Shown here one piece after another: positions 14,228-15,433 of a DNA stretch of 15,433 bases. Numbering within the stretch: the first letter of the stretch is position 1; each line of letters starts with the position of its first letter. Source of the DNA: Gammaproteobacteria bacterium (GTDB lineage Bacteria; Pseudomonadota; Gammaproteobacteria; Enterobacterales; Psychrobiaceae); contig JABSRS010000036.1 of assembly GCA_013214885.1 (NCBI GenBank), positions 1 to 15,433 of the forward strand. The letters run 5' to 3'. The notes beneath the pieces are model-generated. The model worked only from the letters and a program-made list of their open reading frames with translations, had not been told where the DNA came from and searched no databases. The position numbers and the translations under genes were made by a program.

Positions 14228-14674
14228 GACTTGTTGCTTATATTGGAGATACTGATCTGAAAAAATAACTTCTAACGCTCTTTCTTCGGGTTCAATTTGA
14301 AGTTTATTCATGACATAAATAAAACCAGCAACAAAAATGACTAAATATAAATTCGATAAATAAATACACCATCCTAATAATAGAAAAGCCATTGCCAAAT
14401 ACATTGGGTTTCTGGTGTAGTGATAAATTCCGCTCGAAACCAGGGAAGATGATGCCGTAGGCGTTGTTGGATTAACGGTGGTCTGTGCTTGTTTAAAACT
14501 AACAATGGCAGCCATAGCGATGCTCAAACTGATAATAATAATTGACCACAATAACCAAGTTTTGAAACTCGGATCAATTAACGGTGCGGGCAAATAGTGC
14601 GAACAACCAAACATCAGCGCTCCAACAATCAATACCATGACCACTGGTGGAATTTTTAATTCAAATGCTCTCAT
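14213..14674 (-). CDS. Isoprenylcysteine carboxyl methyltransferase-family (ICMT/PEMT-like) membrane protein
   Basis: Small integral-membrane SAM-dependent methyltransferase family protein of 153 aa. Hydrophobic segments lie at about 9-24, 39-58, 91-110 and 108-122. The family core is clear: TTVNPTTPTASSSLVSSGIYHYTRNPMYLA with the R88-N89-P90-M-Y-L SAM-site motif, then EPEERALEVIFSDQYLQYKQQVRRWL with the Glu pair near 130. Bacterial members are common; their substrates are mostly unknown, and bacteria lack the prenyl-CAAX substrate of eukaryotic ICMT. The ATG at 14674 has only a weak SD (GTGAGA). Its 3' end lies 40 bp from the convergent dehydrogenase gene. Confidence 0.87.
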   Translation of the reverse strand: MRAFELKIPPVVMVLIVGALMFGCSHYLPAPLIDPSFKTWLLWSIIIISLSIAMAAIVSFKQAQTTVNPTTPTASSSLVSSGIYHYTRNPMYLAMAFLLLGWCIYLSNLYLVIFVAGFIYVMNKLQIEPEERALEVIFSDQYLQYKQQVRRWL

Positions 14675-14962
14675 TTTTATCTCACATCAACAAATTGAAT
14701 AATCAGTGTAATAGCAATGTAAGTTATACGAAAGCGAAAATATTTAGCTATCATCAATAAAAATAATCGATTAGAGTAATTACGTCACTATATTGATTGT
14801 AATTAGCCCTATATGTCTCACTTTCGAGAAAAACTAGCCCGCAATGTAACGTAGATGTTGTTAATCTGTTGAAATTTATGCTTAAATGCGTTTCGAAATT
14901 GATTTTTGTAAATTTTTAAAGTTAATTAGAAATGAAATAGACATATTTTAAAAGGAAGAATA
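14675..14962. other. AT-rich intergenic region between divergent genes
   Basis: These 288 bp separate the methyltransferase (minus) from the lipoprotein (plus) and should hold both promoters. I see no convincing -35/-10 pair. The only structure is an inverted repeat TAATTAC (14777-14783) / GTAATTA (14799-14805) with a 15-bp spacer, and a long AT-rich tract at 14895-14955 ahead of the SD AAAAGGAAG. No small gene or RNA is recognisable. Confidence 0.5.
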
Positions 14963-15265
14963 ATGAAAATAAATGTAGTGAGTTTTTTTGTGACGGCTCT
15001 TGCTTTGACTGGATGCGGAAGTACCGAGTCAGTTAATAAAGCGACCGAAACTGTTGTTACCGAGTCTGCTTTAGAGACCGTGGTAAAAAAAGTAACACGT
15101 TGTACAAAATCAATGTCTCCACCAGTATTAAACAAGCAAAAAATTCAAGATATTCTAATTAAATCAGGCCGCATTGATCCTCAAGCGACTCAAGAAATTA
15201 TCGATCAACAAGTTCGTCAATACATTGCAAACAAACAGCAAACCTTTGCTAAAAAATGCCGTTAA
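14963..15265 (+). CDS. Small predicted lipoprotein, function unknown
   Basis: The product is 100 aa. A short signal peptide MKINVVSFFVTALALTGC ends in a lipobox (L-T-G-C18), so the mature protein would be about 83 residues, lipid-anchored at Cys18. The next residues, GSTESVN, lack Asp at +2, which favours outer-membrane sorting by the Lol rule. The mature part is Lys/Gln/Thr-rich and helical, with two further cysteines at Cys47 and Cys99 that could form a disulfide. The ATG follows AAAAGGAAG. The downstream secreted protein begins 13 bp after its stop, so the two probably form an operon. I do not recognise a family. Confidence 0.75.
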   Translation: MKINVVSFFVTALALTGCGSTESVNKATETVVTESALETVVKKVTRCTKSMSPPVLNKQKIQDILIKSGRIDPQATQEIIDQQVRQYIANKQQTFAKKCR

Positions 15266-15278
15266 TTAAGAGGGGATT

Positions 15279-15433
15279 ATGTCTAGAATAATTAAAATAA
15301 GTGGACTGTTAGCAGCCATTTTATCTGCCAATGCCTTAGCCGTTACCGAACAAACGGCCACCCTTGATTCGGCTTTAATAGACGAAGTTAGGATTGCATA
15401 TTGGCTTAAAAAACGTAATGAATTAAACAATGA
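15279..15433 (+). CDS. Secreted protein of unknown function, 3' truncated by the window edge
   Basis: The ATG at 15279 follows AGAGGGGA (15270-15276 region), 13 bp after the lipoprotein stop, and the frame is open to the end of the window (51 codons). MSRIIKISGLLAAILSANALA is a classical Sec signal peptide with AxA-type cleavage after Ala21. The visible mature start, VTEQTATLDSALIDEVRIAYW, then a Lys/Asn-rich stretch, shows no recognisable domain. It probably works in the periplasm or cell envelope together with the lipoprotein upstream. Confidence 0.7.
   Translation, partial: MSRIIKISGLLAAILSANALAVTEQTATLDSALIDEVRIAYWLKKRNELNN

Noticed and set aside
1..15433. CRISPR arrays, insertion sequences, tRNA/rRNA genes, phage or toxin-antitoxin modules
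   Set aside because: Looked for on both strands; no regularly spaced repeats, transposase motifs, tRNA-like cloverleaf or related proteins were seen.

Overview
The window looks like chromosomal DNA from a marine gammaproteobacterium of the Alteromonadales (Colwellia/Thalassotalea/Shewanella-like). The reasons are the moderate AT-richness, the gene order aroA-cmk-rpsA-ihfB-lapA-lapB-pyrF that is typical of Gammaproteobacteria, and a TRAP transporter, which is common in marine bacteria. This placement is inferred from protein sequence and synteny; no database search was possible. No mobile element, CRISPR array, tRNA or rRNA was seen.

Layout. (1) 3-689: 3' part of an AraC-family regulator that runs off the left edge. 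(2) 789-7446: a co-directional housekeeping block. It holds aroA (EPSP synthase, with a possibly frameshifted C-terminus), cmk, rpsA (behind a structured leader with no Shine-Dalgarno), ihfB (closed by a terminator), the overlapping pair lapA/lapB (LPS assembly control) and pyrF (closed by a terminator). (3) 7595-9542: a single-gene unit for a 599-aa acyl-CoA dehydrogenase of the DmdC-like/long ACAD type. An 18-bp perfect palindrome sits at its predicted start of transcription, and a 19-bp bidirectional terminator closes it. (4) 9555-13156, minus strand: dctP-dctQ-dctM-usp, a TRAP transporter of the 2-oxoacid/chloroaromatic (TakP/FcbT) type with a UspA-family protein as last gene, the arrangement known from TeaABCD. 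(5) 13418-14173, plus strand, divergent from dctP: a 3-hydroxybutyrate dehydrogenase whose substrate-binding residues are all recognisable. (6) 14213-14674, minus strand: a small membrane methyltransferase of the ICMT/PEMT family. (7) 14963-15433: a small lipoprotein and the beginning of a secreted protein, both unrecognised.

How it fits together. The left half is core information processing, nucleotide and envelope metabolism. The right half reads as carboxylic-acid catabolism: a TRAP importer divergent from a 3-hydroxybutyrate dehydrogenase, next to an acyl-CoA dehydrogenase. The most interesting hypothesis is that dctPQM-usp plus the dehydrogenase form a 3-hydroxybutyrate (or related hydroxy/oxo acid) uptake and oxidation module, controlled from the 261-bp divergent region, which carries two inverted repeats. 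The individual families are all known; what may be undescribed is the substrate link and the regulation. I see no entirely new type of system here.
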